Shown: in pieces, positions 18,229-25,816 of the stretch
Layout of the letters: each line of letters opens with the position of its first letter
Numbering within the stretch: position 1 is the first letter of the stretch
Assembly (NCBI RefSeq): GCF_008370345.1
Contig: NZ_VTUU01000006.1
Location: 158,829 to 222,828 of the forward strand
Direction: 5' to 3'
Length of the DNA stretch: 64,000 nucleotides
DNA from: Marinobacter salinexigens
GTDB taxonomy: Bacteria > Pseudomonadota > Gammaproteobacteria > Pseudomonadales > Oleiphilaceae
The notes under the pieces: model-generated
Told to the model about the DNA's origin: nothing
Seen by the model: only the letters and a program-made list of their open reading frames with translations
Databases searched by the model: none
Made by a program: the position numbers and the translations under genes

Positions 18229-19236
18229 TCAGGGTGAAAAAATCGCCATCGACGTCATGGCTATCGAAAGCAGCGTGGTGCTGAGCAACGCCAGCAAGAC
18301 AAAGGGTTTCCAGCCTTGAGCAATCAGTGCAGGCAGGCTGGTCCGCATACCGAGGGCTGCCATCGTGACAAGCAGACAGGCCTGGGAGGTTGTTGTCAGA
18401 AAGTGGCGAACGTCCTCGTGCAGCCATCCCATACTGTTCAGGCTGAACAGGGCAATGAAGCCCAGCAGAAACCAGGGGTAATCGGCCTTTCCCGATCCAT
18501 CACGGTTCAGCAGGAAGCCTAAAAGCAGAACCAAAGGCGCCAGCAACGCGACTCTCAGCAATTTGGTCAGGGTGGCGATGTCTCCTGCGGTATCCGATAC
18601 CAGATACCCTGCCCCTGCCGCCTGGGCCACGTCGTGGATGGTCGCGCCCAGAAGCAGGCCAGCCTGGGGCTCGGTGTAACCCAGTGAGGTAAACAATGGG
18701 GGCAACAACAGCATGCTGATTGTCCCCAGCGCGGTTACCCCGACCACAACACCCAGCAGGCGCCGGTCCTCGAGCCGACCGGCCGGAATCACCGCTGCCA
18801 CGGCTACAGCAGCAGAGACACCGCAAATGGCCACGGCGACGCCCGCCACCAGGCTTTGCAGTGTCGGCAGCCCAAACCAGCGCCCGAACAACAGGCCTGC
18901 ACCGATGGTCATTGGCACACAGGTCAAGACCACCAGCAATGGCAGGCTGCCAACCGTTAGCAACTGCTCAACCCCGATTCGCGCCCCTAACAAGGCAATG
19001 CCGGTGCGGAGTACCTGGCGGCTGCAGAAGTCGACGCCGGGCTGCAGCCGGGTATCACGCGCCAGGTTGGCGAAGCCGAACCCCAACAACAACACAAGGA
19101 TCAGCGAGGGCGCATCGTACTGGTTTGCCAGAAAGCTGCCCGCCAGTGCCAGCACAATGCACAAAGCCGTACCCGCATATCGGACACGCAGTGCCGACCA
19201 GCACACAACATCCAACTCTCGCAGGGTGATGTTCAT
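18229..19236 (-). CDS. YeiH family putative sulfate exporter
   Basis: 335-residue membrane protein of the PSE/YeiH family with about ten helices. Recognisable blocks: GFGFANLARDTRLQPGVDFCSRQVLRTGIALLGARI, AICGVSAAVAVAAVIPA and LLLGATIHDVAQAAGAGY. Members are annotated as sulfate exporters and occur with sulfonate-degradation genes, where they remove sulfate or sulfite; direct proof is limited. Start ATG 19236 overlaps the DUF971 stop by four bases, so translation is coupled. Its presence is one of the hints that the upstream importer/redox module handles sulfur. Confidence 0.88.
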   Translation of the reverse strand: MNITLRELDVVCWSALRVRYAGTALCIVLALAGSFLANQYDAPSLILVLLLGFGFANLARDTRLQPGVDFCSRQVLRTGIALLGARIGVEQLLTVGSLPLLVVLTCVPMTIGAGLLFGRWFGLPTLQSLVAGVAVAICGVSAAVAVAAVIPAGRLEDRRLLGVVVGVTALGTISMLLLPPLFTSLGYTEPQAGLLLGATIHDVAQAAGAGYLVSDTAGDIATLTKLLRVALLAPLVLLLGFLLNRDGSGKADYPWFLLGFIALFSLNSMGWLHEDVRHFLTTTSQACLLVTMAALGMRTSLPALIAQGWKPFVLLALLSTTLLSIAMTSMAIFSP

Positions 19237-19559
19237 GACACCCGCTCACTGAGTTCCCGAAGGTAGGCCCAGGGATAAAGGCCCCGGTAATGCCCATCAG
19301 TGAAGAAAAACTGCAGGCCACTCACCCCGGACAACTCTACCCGGTCCACCCGTACATCGGCGTCGATCAGGCTGACCCGACCATTGCGCTGGGCCTGGGT
19401 GCAATGGGAGCAGGCGCAGGACTTCCTCAATGCCAGGCTACTGAGCAGGCTTTGCAGACCATCCGGCCAGGTAATTTCTATCGCATTCTGTCTGCGCTTG
19501 ACCCGGACTTCTGTTGGTGGTTCGACCACCGGTGATTCAATTGCGTGCAGTTCAGACAT
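19233..19559 (-). CDS. DUF971 domain protein
   Basis: 108 residues of the gamma-butyrobetaine-hydroxylase-like N-terminal (DUF971) type: VKRRQNAIEITWPDG, LRKSCACSHCTQ with three clustered Cys that can hold a metal or Fe-S cluster, and YRGLYPWAYLREL at the end. Elsewhere this domain is found fused to Mrp ATPases and in Fe-S maturation contexts; here it is separate but in the same run as apbC. Start ATG 19559 gives the normal family length with GGAGAG upstream; it overlaps the preceding small gene by eight bases and the YeiH gene by four. Confidence 0.87.
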   Translation of the reverse strand: MSELHAIESPVVEPPTEVRVKRRQNAIEITWPDGLQSLLSSLALRKSCACSHCTQAQRNGRVSLIDADVRVDRVELSGVSGLQFFFTDGHYRGLYPWAYLRELSERVS

Positions 19560-19755
19560 GGTGCTCTCCTTGACTACAGGGGCTTCGGTACATGGCCGAA
19601 TACCAGTGCGGGATGACGAGTTCCGGTACTTCCGGGAATACCACATGGCGCCCCGGAAGCTCCATGGGCCGGGCGCTGCCGAGGGTAGCCGCGGAAAGAA
19701 TGACCACCGCCAGCAGAAGCCAGCGGCCGGAACTCGTTATGACAAGTCGGGGCAT
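19552..19755 (-). CDS. Small exported or membrane-anchored protein, unknown
   Basis: 67 residues: a signal-anchor or signal peptide (RWLLLAVVILSAATLGSARP) and a short Pro-, Tyr- and His-containing tail with one Cys. It starts three bases after fdxA stops, with GGAG inside the fdxA 3' end as ribosome-binding site, and runs eight bases into the DUF971 gene. Spacing supports translation; sequence gives no function. Could be a spurious frame, but the signal peptide is convincing. Confidence 0.5.
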   Translation of the reverse strand: MPRLVITSSGRWLLLAVVILSAATLGSARPMELPGRHVVFPEVPELVIPHWYSAMYRSPCSQGEHHV

Positions 19756-19758
19756 TGA

Positions 19759-20082
19759 TCAGCGCTCCAGGTACTGCAGCTTCTCGGGCTTGTCTATCCA
19801 GTCCTCTGCTTCCGCCAGTGGCACAGAGGTTTCTCCAATTACCGGCCACACCTCAGCCAGTTCTGCATTGAGCTCAAGGAAATGATGCTGATCCGGCGGT
19901 AAGTCTTTTTCGTCGTAAATCGCATCTGCCGGGCATTCCTGCACGCACAGGCTGCAATCAATACAGGTCTTCGGGTTGATCACCAGGAAATTAGGGCCTT
20001 CGTGAAAGCAGTCCGCCGGGCAGACATCCACACAGTCCGTGTATTTGCAGCGAATGCAGTTTTCAGTCACGACAAACGTCAT
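19759..20082 (-). CDS. fdxA: Seven-iron ferredoxin FdxA (3Fe-4S/4Fe-4S)
   Basis: 107 residues, the FdxA length. N-terminal [18 protein letters not shown] and [12 protein letters not shown] carry the 3Fe-4S and 4Fe-4S clusters; the C-terminal extension ending [14 protein letters not shown] matches Azotobacter-type FdI. A low-potential electron carrier and a likely partner of the Fpr encoded four genes downstream. It follows the HEAT-repeat gene after a 64-base gap with a strong hairpin, which may mark the start of a second transcript. Confidence 0.95.
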   Translation of the reverse strand: MTFVVTENCIRCKYTDCVDVCPADCFHEGPNFLVINPKTCIDCSLCVQECPADAIYDEKDLPPDQHHFLELNAELAEVWPVIGETSVPLAEAEDWIDKPEKLQYLER

Positions 20083-20112
20083 GGGCGTAATCCTCTTCAG
20101 GAATCGGGAATC

Positions 20113-20141
20113 CGGCTGACCGGCTTCGGGCCGGCCAGCCG
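20113..20141 (-). terminator. Intercistronic hairpin between the HEAT gene and fdxA
   Basis: CGGCTGACCGGC / GCCGGCCAGCCG, a 12-bp stem with one mismatch and a TTCGG loop, seated right at the end of the HEAT-repeat gene. No T-run follows, so it may be an mRNA-stability or attenuation element that splits the two halves of the gene run rather than a full terminator. Confidence 0.5.
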
Positions 20142-20146
20142 ATCAG

Positions 20147-21106
20147 TCAGGCTGCGGCGTCCAGCTTGGACATCGCCCAGCGCGCCAGCTTCCGGACATC
20201 CGGATCCGGGTCATCCAGCGCAGTCACAACAAACGGGCGTCCGTCGCTGTGGGCAATGGTTCCCAAAGCACCGATCGCGGCTTTGCGAAGGTTGCTCATG
20301 GCATCTTTGGCGCACTCACCCAGTACCGGAATGGCATCAACCGAACCGAGCTTTCCAAGCGCATCGACCGATTTTTCCCGGACCTGCCATAGCTCATCGC
20401 GTGTGGATTCCATCAGGGCAGGCACCGCATCCTGATAATCGAGCTTGCCGATGCTATTGGCCGCCTCGCAACGAACCTGCCAGTGTTCATCTTTCAGCAG
20501 TCCGATCAGTGCCTGACCCACCTGATTCGGTGTGGCGTACACCAAGGCTCCCGTCGCAGCACGGCGCACTTCCGGGTCAGCATCATGCTGGGCCGTTTCC
20601 ACCAGCGCAGGCAGGTTCTCAGGCTGCTTCAGCCAACCGATAACACCCACGGCCTCCCGGCGCACTACGGCACTCTCATCACCAAGCCGCGCCAGCGCCG
20701 GCCGCTGGGAACCCGGGTGACGAAGCGGCTTGAGTGCCCGCAGAATGCCCGCTACCACAAACCCGTCCGTACTGTCCTCAAGCGCCTGCAGCAAAGGCTC
20801 TGCGACGGCCGGATCCTTGAGGTCCGCAAGGGCGTGAGCGGCTGCATTGCGGACCACTTCGTCGCTGTCACCCAGGGCCGCAATCAGGGCATCGGCCATG
20901 TCTTCGGCTTCAAATTCATCCACCACCTTGGCGGCTTCCTGGCGCACGGATGTGTCACTGTCGCGCAGTGCCAGCAGCAACAGCTCCACAGCTTCGGGCT
21001 CACCCGAGTCCACCAGGTCCAGAACACCTACCCGTCGAATGCCAGGATCGTCAGAGGCCAGCTTTACAGCGATGGCCTGCAGTTCGGGGTCGTCATACGT
21101 TTTCAT
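20147..21106 (-). CDS. HEAT-repeat protein (PBS-lyase-type repeats)
   Basis: 319 residues made almost wholly of HEAT-like helical pairs of about 31 residues, for example DSDTSVRQEAAKVVDEF, DSDEVVRNAAAHALADL, DEHWQVRCEAANSIGKL, DELWQVREKSVDALGKL and DPDVRKLARWAMSKL. Such alpha-solenoids act as binding scaffolds or as maturation factors; no catalytic residues are visible and no signal peptide is present. It starts eight bases after the small ferredoxin gene, so it is translated with the flavoprotein and ferredoxin. A chaperone or assembly role for that redox pair is my inference. Confidence 0.9.
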   Translation of the reverse strand: MKTYDDPELQAIAVKLASDDPGIRRVGVLDLVDSGEPEAVELLLLALRDSDTSVRQEAAKVVDEFEAEDMADALIAALGDSDEVVRNAAAHALADLKDPAVAEPLLQALEDSTDGFVVAGILRALKPLRHPGSQRPALARLGDESAVVRREAVGVIGWLKQPENLPALVETAQHDADPEVRRAATGALVYATPNQVGQALIGLLKDEHWQVRCEAANSIGKLDYQDAVPALMESTRDELWQVREKSVDALGKLGSVDAIPVLGECAKDAMSNLRKAAIGALGTIAHSDGRPFVVTALDDPDPDVRKLARWAMSKLDAAA

Positions 21107-21114
21107 GGCTCACC

Positions 21115-21348
21115 TCAGCGCAGCAGATAGGGAATGTTGACGGTGACCGCATCGGTCGGACAGTCCGCCTCGCACGGCATGCAGTACCAGCACTCGTCAT
21201 ACTTCATGTGGGCCTTGCCGGTTTCCTCGTTGATCCAGAGAACATCCAGCGGGCACACGTCGATGCACACGGTGCAGCCCTTGTCGGCGATGCATTTGTC
21301 CTCGTCAACAATGACGGGCACGGCGGCGTGGTGATTGGCTATAGGCAT
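21115..21348 (-). CDS. Two-[4Fe-4S] ferredoxin resembling AprB N-terminal half
   Basis: 77 residues with CIADKGCTVCIDVCP and CWYCMPCEADCP, enough for two 4Fe-4S clusters, joined by a short segment (LDVLWINEETGKAHMKYDE) and ending AVTVNIPYLLR. The layout resembles the ferredoxin part of adenylylsulfate reductase beta subunit AprB (which also has ECW.C..C near the second cluster), but the long C-terminal tail of AprB is absent. Its partner is the adjacent AprA-like flavoprotein, 30 bases upstream. It likely carries electrons to or from that FAD. Confidence 0.88.
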   Translation of the reverse strand: MPIANHHAAVPVIVDEDKCIADKGCTVCIDVCPLDVLWINEETGKAHMKYDECWYCMPCEADCPTDAVTVNIPYLLR

Positions 21349-21378
21349 AGTCGCTTCCTCTCTCGAATTCGTAGCTGA

Positions 21379-23112
21379 TTACTCGTTGGCGGCTTTCTGG
21401 ACGCGCAATTTGTTGTAGGCATCCTTTTCCTCACCCAGAGGCACGATGTAGTCATCGACGGGACGCGTGCCGCTGGCCATCTGGCCGTTCTGATCCTTGT
21501 AGAGGCGGGTATGGCAGAACCAGTCGGCATCGTTCTGATCAGGGCAATCAACACGGTAGTGGTAGAGTCCCCAGCGGGATTCTGTGCGGTACAGTGAGGC
21601 GCGGGCAGCCATCTCGGCACAGTCGATGATGGACTGCACTTCCATGGCGCGAAGCAGTTCGTGGGGATCACGGGCACACAGTTTGGACACGTCTTCCCGG
21701 ACAGCGAGAATGCGCTCCAGGCCGATTTCCATTTTCTTGGTGACCTTGGGCGGTTGCAGGTAGTCATTCACCAGGCGGCGAACCTTGTATTCCATCTGCT
21801 CCGGAGGAATACCGTCTTTCACTTTCATCGGGGCCTGGATACGCTCAAGCTCGGTGGAGATAAAGGCTTCATCCAGCTCAACATCCCCGCGGGACTTGGC
21901 AAATTCCGCCGCACTCTCACCACAGATCTGGCCGTAAACGAAGGCCCCCAGCATGTAGTTGTGGGGCACACTGGCCATATCCCCTGCGCCGTAGAGGCCA
22001 GGTACCGTGGTCGCACCGGTTTCGTCGGTCCAGACCCCGGAGGCTGAGTGTCCGGAACAGAAGCCGATCTCAGAAATGTGCATCTCGACCATGCGCTTGC
22101 GGTAATCCACTTCACGGCCTTCGTGGAAGCGGCCCCGGGTCGGGCGTTCGTTGGTGTGCAGAACGGTTTCGATTTCCTGAATGGTTTCCTCGGCCAGGTG
22201 GTCCAGTTTCAGGAATACCGGTCCGGTGCCGGAATCCAGTTCCTTGAAGAATTCCAGCATCATCTGACCGGACCAGTAATCACACTCGATAAAGCGCTCG
22301 CCATAGGCGTTGGCGGTGAAGCCGCCCAAAGGGCCGGTCACGTAGGCACAGGCCGGGCCGTTGTAGTCTTTCAGCAACGGGTTAACCTGGAAGCACTCCA
22401 GATTGGCGAGGTCTGCCCCCACGTGATAAGCCATGGCGTGGCCATCACCGCAGTTGGCCGGGTTCTCATAGGTACCGAAGAGGTAACCGGATGTAGGCAG
22501 ACCAATCCGCCCTGCAGCGCCGGTGGCCATGATCACCGCTTTTGCGCGGATGATGATGGGTTCGGCAGTCCGGGTGTTTACCCCGATCATGCCCGCAATG
22601 TTGCCGTCTTTGTCTTTGAGCAGACGTGTCGCGGTATACCGGTTCTCCACATCAACCCGGTTGCGGCGAAGGCGCCGGTACAGGATCTTTTTGACGTTAT
22701 GCCCTTCAGGCATCGGCAACACGTAGGTACCCAGGTGGTGCACCTTTTTCATGTCGTAGTCGCCGGTTTCATCTTTCTGGAAATGCACGCCCCAGGAGTC
22801 CAGCTTTTCGATCATCGGGAATGAGCGGGTGGCATAAGCCATGAGCGCTGGCTGGTGCACGATCCCGTCATTGGCGATGGTGATTTCCTTGACGTACTGT
22901 TCCGGTGTTGCATGGCCCGGAACGACAGCGTTGTTGAGACCATCCATACCCATGGAAATGGCGCCGGACCGTTTCACGTTGGCCTTTTCCAACAGCATGA
23001 CTTTCAGGTTCGGGTCCTGCTCCTTGACCGTGACAGCCGCCATGGGCCCGGCAGTGCCTCCGCCAATTACCAGAACGTCAGTATCGATCACAGGGATGTC
23101 GTTGATATTCAT
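21379..23112 (-). CDS. AprA/fumarate-reductase-like FAD flavoprotein
   Basis: 577-residue member of the succinate dehydrogenase/fumarate reductase/APS reductase flavoprotein superfamily. FAD motif VLVIGGGTAGPMAAVTV at the start, LLEKANVKRSGAISMGMDGLNN (like the AprA RSGA block), ANCGDGHAMAYHVGADL, and the C-terminal FAD contact GLYGAGDMASVPHN. Dissimilatory AprA binds APS via conserved residues that I cannot verify here, so the substrate is unknown. It is shorter than AprA (about 650 residues). Paired with a two-cluster ferredoxin and, nine bases upstream, its GntR regulator. Alternative reading: a dedicated oxidoreductase for the compound brought in by the neighbouring importer. Confidence 0.88.
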   Translation of the reverse strand: MNINDIPVIDTDVLVIGGGTAGPMAAVTVKEQDPNLKVMLLEKANVKRSGAISMGMDGLNNAVVPGHATPEQYVKEITIANDGIVHQPALMAYATRSFPMIEKLDSWGVHFQKDETGDYDMKKVHHLGTYVLPMPEGHNVKKILYRRLRRNRVDVENRYTATRLLKDKDGNIAGMIGVNTRTAEPIIIRAKAVIMATGAAGRIGLPTSGYLFGTYENPANCGDGHAMAYHVGADLANLECFQVNPLLKDYNGPACAYVTGPLGGFTANAYGERFIECDYWSGQMMLEFFKELDSGTGPVFLKLDHLAEETIQEIETVLHTNERPTRGRFHEGREVDYRKRMVEMHISEIGFCSGHSASGVWTDETGATTVPGLYGAGDMASVPHNYMLGAFVYGQICGESAAEFAKSRGDVELDEAFISTELERIQAPMKVKDGIPPEQMEYKVRRLVNDYLQPPKVTKKMEIGLERILAVREDVSKLCARDPHELLRAMEVQSIIDCAEMAARASLYRTESRWGLYHYRVDCPDQNDADWFCHTRLYKDQNGQMASGTRPVDDYIVPLGEEKDAYNKLRVQKAANE

Positions 23113-23121
23113 TGGTCTCTC

Positions 23122-23865
23122 CTATTTCCGGTCAATCCGGAACTGATATTTGAATGAGTCACCGCGATAGCACAGGTATTCAAAGTCGATGGGACGACCG
23201 TTCCGGTCGTGAGTGAGTCGTTCGACCCGGAGAATCGCTTCTCCGGTTTTCAGGTTCAGGTACTGGCGTGTTTCGTCATCGGCGAGAATGGCGTCAAGAC
23301 TGATATCCGCGCCGCCAAGCGGGATGCCGAAACGGTTCTCAAGCATCGGAAAAATGTCGTTGGAGAGGTCCAGCCCGAACATTTGTCCGCCGATATCCAC
23401 CGGGAAGTAGCTGTTCTCCACACAGACCGGCGAGCGGTTCAGGTACCGCACCCGCTTCACTTCCACCGCCTGGTCACCTGCAGCCAGATCCAGGGCGGCT
23501 GCAACCGCTTTGGGTGGCTTGAGTTGCTGGATGCTCAGAACCCTCGCAGACGCTTCGTAGCCCTGGGCTGCCATGGCCTCGCCGAAGCCTTCGAGTCGCT
23601 GAACGTTCTGTACCGCTTTCGGCTTGCTGACGAACGTGCCCTTGCCCTGAGCGCTGAACACAAGGCCCTCGTTATGGAGATCCCGCAGGGCCTGGCGAAT
23701 GGTGATCCGGCTGACACCAAAGGCGTTCATCATTTCATTCTCCGAGGGCAGCCGTTCGTGTACCTGATAACTGCCATCGAGAATCTGGCGGCGAAGGTTG
23801 TCGCGGATCTGCACATACAGCGGCAGCGGCGATTCGCCCGGAATCAGTTGAGTTGCATCTTGCAT
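23122..23865 (-). CDS. GntR family (HutC/UTRA) transcriptional regulator
   Basis: 247 residues: N-terminal winged HTH (about 12-78) with GSYQVHERLPSENEMMNAFGVSRITIRQALRDLHNEGLVF, then a UTRA ligand-binding domain (about 95-240; VKRVRYLNRSPVCVENSYFP, LRVERLTHDRNGRPIDFEYLCYRGD). Start ATG 23865 has GGAGGG six bases upstream. The 19-bp element directly in front of the gene recurs upstream of the importer, so it probably represses or activates both. The UTRA domain usually senses a small metabolite, likely the imported compound. Confidence 0.93.
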   Translation of the reverse strand: MQDATQLIPGESPLPLYVQIRDNLRRQILDGSYQVHERLPSENEMMNAFGVSRITIRQALRDLHNEGLVFSAQGKGTFVSKPKAVQNVQRLEGFGEAMAAQGYEASARVLSIQQLKPPKAVAAALDLAAGDQAVEVKRVRYLNRSPVCVENSYFPVDIGGQMFGLDLSNDIFPMLENRFGIPLGGADISLDAILADDETRQYLNLKTGEAILRVERLTHDRNGRPIDFEYLCYRGDSFKYQFRIDRK

Positions 23866-23879
23866 GTCCAACCCTCCGT

Positions 23880-23898
23880 CTTGTTATGACAGGTCATG
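23880..23898 (-). promoter_or_regulatory. Candidate GntR operator, copy 1
   Basis: CTTGT-TATG-ACAGGTCATG lies next to the ribosome-binding site of the GntR gene. The TGT-N4-ACA core is an inverted repeat as in HutC-type sites, and the 15 fixed bases recur identically at 27204-27222. Confidence 0.6.
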
Positions 23899-23936
23899 GC
23901 AAGCATGACGGTCAGTGATTGCTGAATGGCCATGGT

Positions 23937-24815
23937 TCAACCCACCTTGTTCTGTTGCTGGAAAGCATTCAGGGTCTCCCGGCGAATCAGGTCCAGGCAC
24001 TGGCGTTTAAGCTTCATGAAGTCCGGGCTGGTCAACAGGGACTGCTCCCGCGGTCTCGGCAGAGTCACTTCAATGTCGGCAATGATGCGCCCCGGGCTCG
24101 CGCTCATGACCACGATCCGGTCCGAGAGGAACACCGCTTCATCAATGTCGTGTGTTACGAAAACCACGGTGTTGCGGAACTCACTCCAGATCTCCAGCAG
24201 GTTCTCCTGCATCATGATCCGCGTCTGAGCATCCAGAGCGCCAAATGGCTCGTCCATCAACAAAACACTGGGATAGTTGGCGAGCGCCCGGGCAATTCCG
24301 ACACGCTGCTGCATACCTCCGGACAACGTGTTCGGATAGGCATTCTCGAAGGCTGCCAGCCCTACCAGTGACAGAAAGGTTCGGGCAATGCTGTTGGCTT
24401 CGTTCTGGCCGGTACCTGCCATCAAAGGGCCGAAGGCCACGTTTTCCTTCACGGTTTTCCATGGAAACAGCGAGTGCTGCTGAAAGACCATGCCCCGATC
24501 CGGTCCGGGTTCTGTTACCGCCTTTCCGTCCACCAGAACTTCTCCCTGGCTGGGCGACACGAAGCCCGCGACGGTGTTCATCAGGGTGGATTTACCGCAA
24601 CCGGATGGCCCGAGCAGACAGACAAACTCACCGGGCTGAATGGTCAGGTTGGCGTCTTTGACTGCGACGTGCGGGCCACTCTGGGTATCAAACACAATGT
24701 CGACATCCCGCACCGAGATCCGTCCTCTCTCACTGCCTGACTTACTTTCCTTCGCGCGCAGCCGGCTGTGGTCCAGTACCGCTAATCGATTGTCGTTAAC
24801 AGCAACATCACTCAT
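23937..24815 (-). CDS. ABC transporter ATPase, nitrate/sulfonate/taurine type
   Basis: 292-residue energy-coupling ATPase of the NitT/TauT family. Walker [11 protein letters not shown]-loop VFQQHSLFPWKTV, signature [15 protein letters not shown], Walker B VLLMDEPFGALD and the His switch VFVTHDIDEAV. An N-terminal extension of about 30 residues precedes the usual domain. Start ATG 24815 is fixed by AAAGGAGG six bases upstream and overlaps the permease stop (ATGA). Operates with the permease and binding protein upstream. Confidence 0.93.
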   Translation of the reverse strand: MSDVAVNDNRLAVLDHSRLRAKESKSGSERGRISVRDVDIVFDTQSGPHVAVKDANLTIQPGEFVCLLGPSGCGKSTLMNTVAGFVSPSQGEVLVDGKAVTEPGPDRGMVFQQHSLFPWKTVKENVAFGPLMAGTGQNEANSIARTFLSLVGLAAFENAYPNTLSGGMQQRVGIARALANYPSVLLMDEPFGALDAQTRIMMQENLLEIWSEFRNTVVFVTHDIDEAVFLSDRIVVMSASPGRIIADIEVTLPRPREQSLLTSPDFMKLKRQCLDLIRRETLNAFQQQNKVG

Positions 24816-25756
24816 GACCGGCCTCCTTTGGCTTGCCACTTCAGCAGTGGCTTACAGGCAAAGCGAACCAGCAGCGTACAGAGGGTGCCGAGGCCACCGA
24901 TGGTAAGCATGCCGATGATGATCTGGGGGTACTGAATCAGCGTGTAGGAGTTCCAGGTGTAGTAGCCGATGCCGTACTGGCCGCTGATGATTTCCCCTGC
25001 CAGCAAGGAGAACCAGGCAACCCCCATTCCGATGGCAAGCCCCGCAACAATGGATGGCATGGCCCCCGGCAGGATCACGTGCCAGAGAATGGCTGTGCGG
25101 CTTGCGCCCAGACTCCGCGCTGCGCGAACCAGAACGCTGTTGGTCTGCTCGACACCGTGAACCGTGTTCAGGACGACCGGGAACAGAGCCCCGAGAAAGG
25201 TGATGAAAACAATGCTGGCCTGCTCGGTGGGCAGCATCAGGATAGCCAGAGGAATCCAGGCAACGGCGGGGATAGGCCGCAGCAGTTCGATGTACGGCAG
25301 GATGATATCTTCCGCCCAACGGGAGCGACCCATGGCCACACCCAGCAATACGCCCAGTACAACCGCCAGACCGTAGGCGATGGCTACCCGCTCCATACTG
25401 TGGAGGATATGGAGATAAAACTCCTGACCCGTCAGTTCAGTGATCAGCGCAGACCACACAACGGTGGGCGCCGGGATGTTTTCGAAATTGATGTAGAAGT
25501 GGAGCCCGCTGGTTGAGGCGGCTTGCCAGAGCACTACAGCCACAACGAGGGCCAGGGTTCTTATGCCATAACGAACCCCCGTGGTTTTGAGCCAAAGCAT
25601 GGCGGGTGCTGGCGCCACACGTTCAGGCATCCGATCCACAGCGGCCACCGCGCCAGGGGATTCCTGCTCGCCGGAGACAGGCCCCTGGTCGCTGGAATCC
25701 ACTTCCAGCACCGGCGGTTCCGGCGTTTTGAATGCAACGTTACTTTTCGTGTCCAT
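24812..25756 (-). CDS. ABC transporter permease, nitrate/sulfonate/taurine type
   Basis: 314 residues with a long hydrophilic, Pro/Glu-rich cytoplasmic N-terminus (about 65 residues) before the SsuC/TauC-like membrane domain of six helices. The EAA loop reads RAARSLGASRTAILWHVILPGAMPSIVAGL. Start ATG 25756 has GAGGAGC upstream; the frame upstream of this lacks a better start. The N-terminal extension is longer than usual for SsuC. Confidence 0.92.
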   Translation of the reverse strand: MDTKSNVAFKTPEPPVLEVDSSDQGPVSGEQESPGAVAAVDRMPERVAPAPAMLWLKTTGVRYGIRTLALVVAVVLWQAASTSGLHFYINFENIPAPTVVWSALITELTGQEFYLHILHSMERVAIAYGLAVVLGVLLGVAMGRSRWAEDIILPYIELLRPIPAVAWIPLAILMLPTEQASIVFITFLGALFPVVLNTVHGVEQTNSVLVRAARSLGASRTAILWHVILPGAMPSIVAGLAIGMGVAWFSLLAGEIISGQYGIGYYTWNSYTLIQYPQIIIGMLTIGGLGTLCTLLVRFACKPLLKWQAKGGRS

Positions 25757-25816
25757 ATTCTGCTCCTCAGACCGGGAACCGTGCAGGTGTCCGGTCAGAC
25801 ACCCGCACGGTTCCAC

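Noticed and set aside
21379..23112. Calling the flavoprotein adenylylsulfate reductase AprA
   Set aside because: Length differs, AprB tail is missing, and APS-binding residues cannot be verified by eye.
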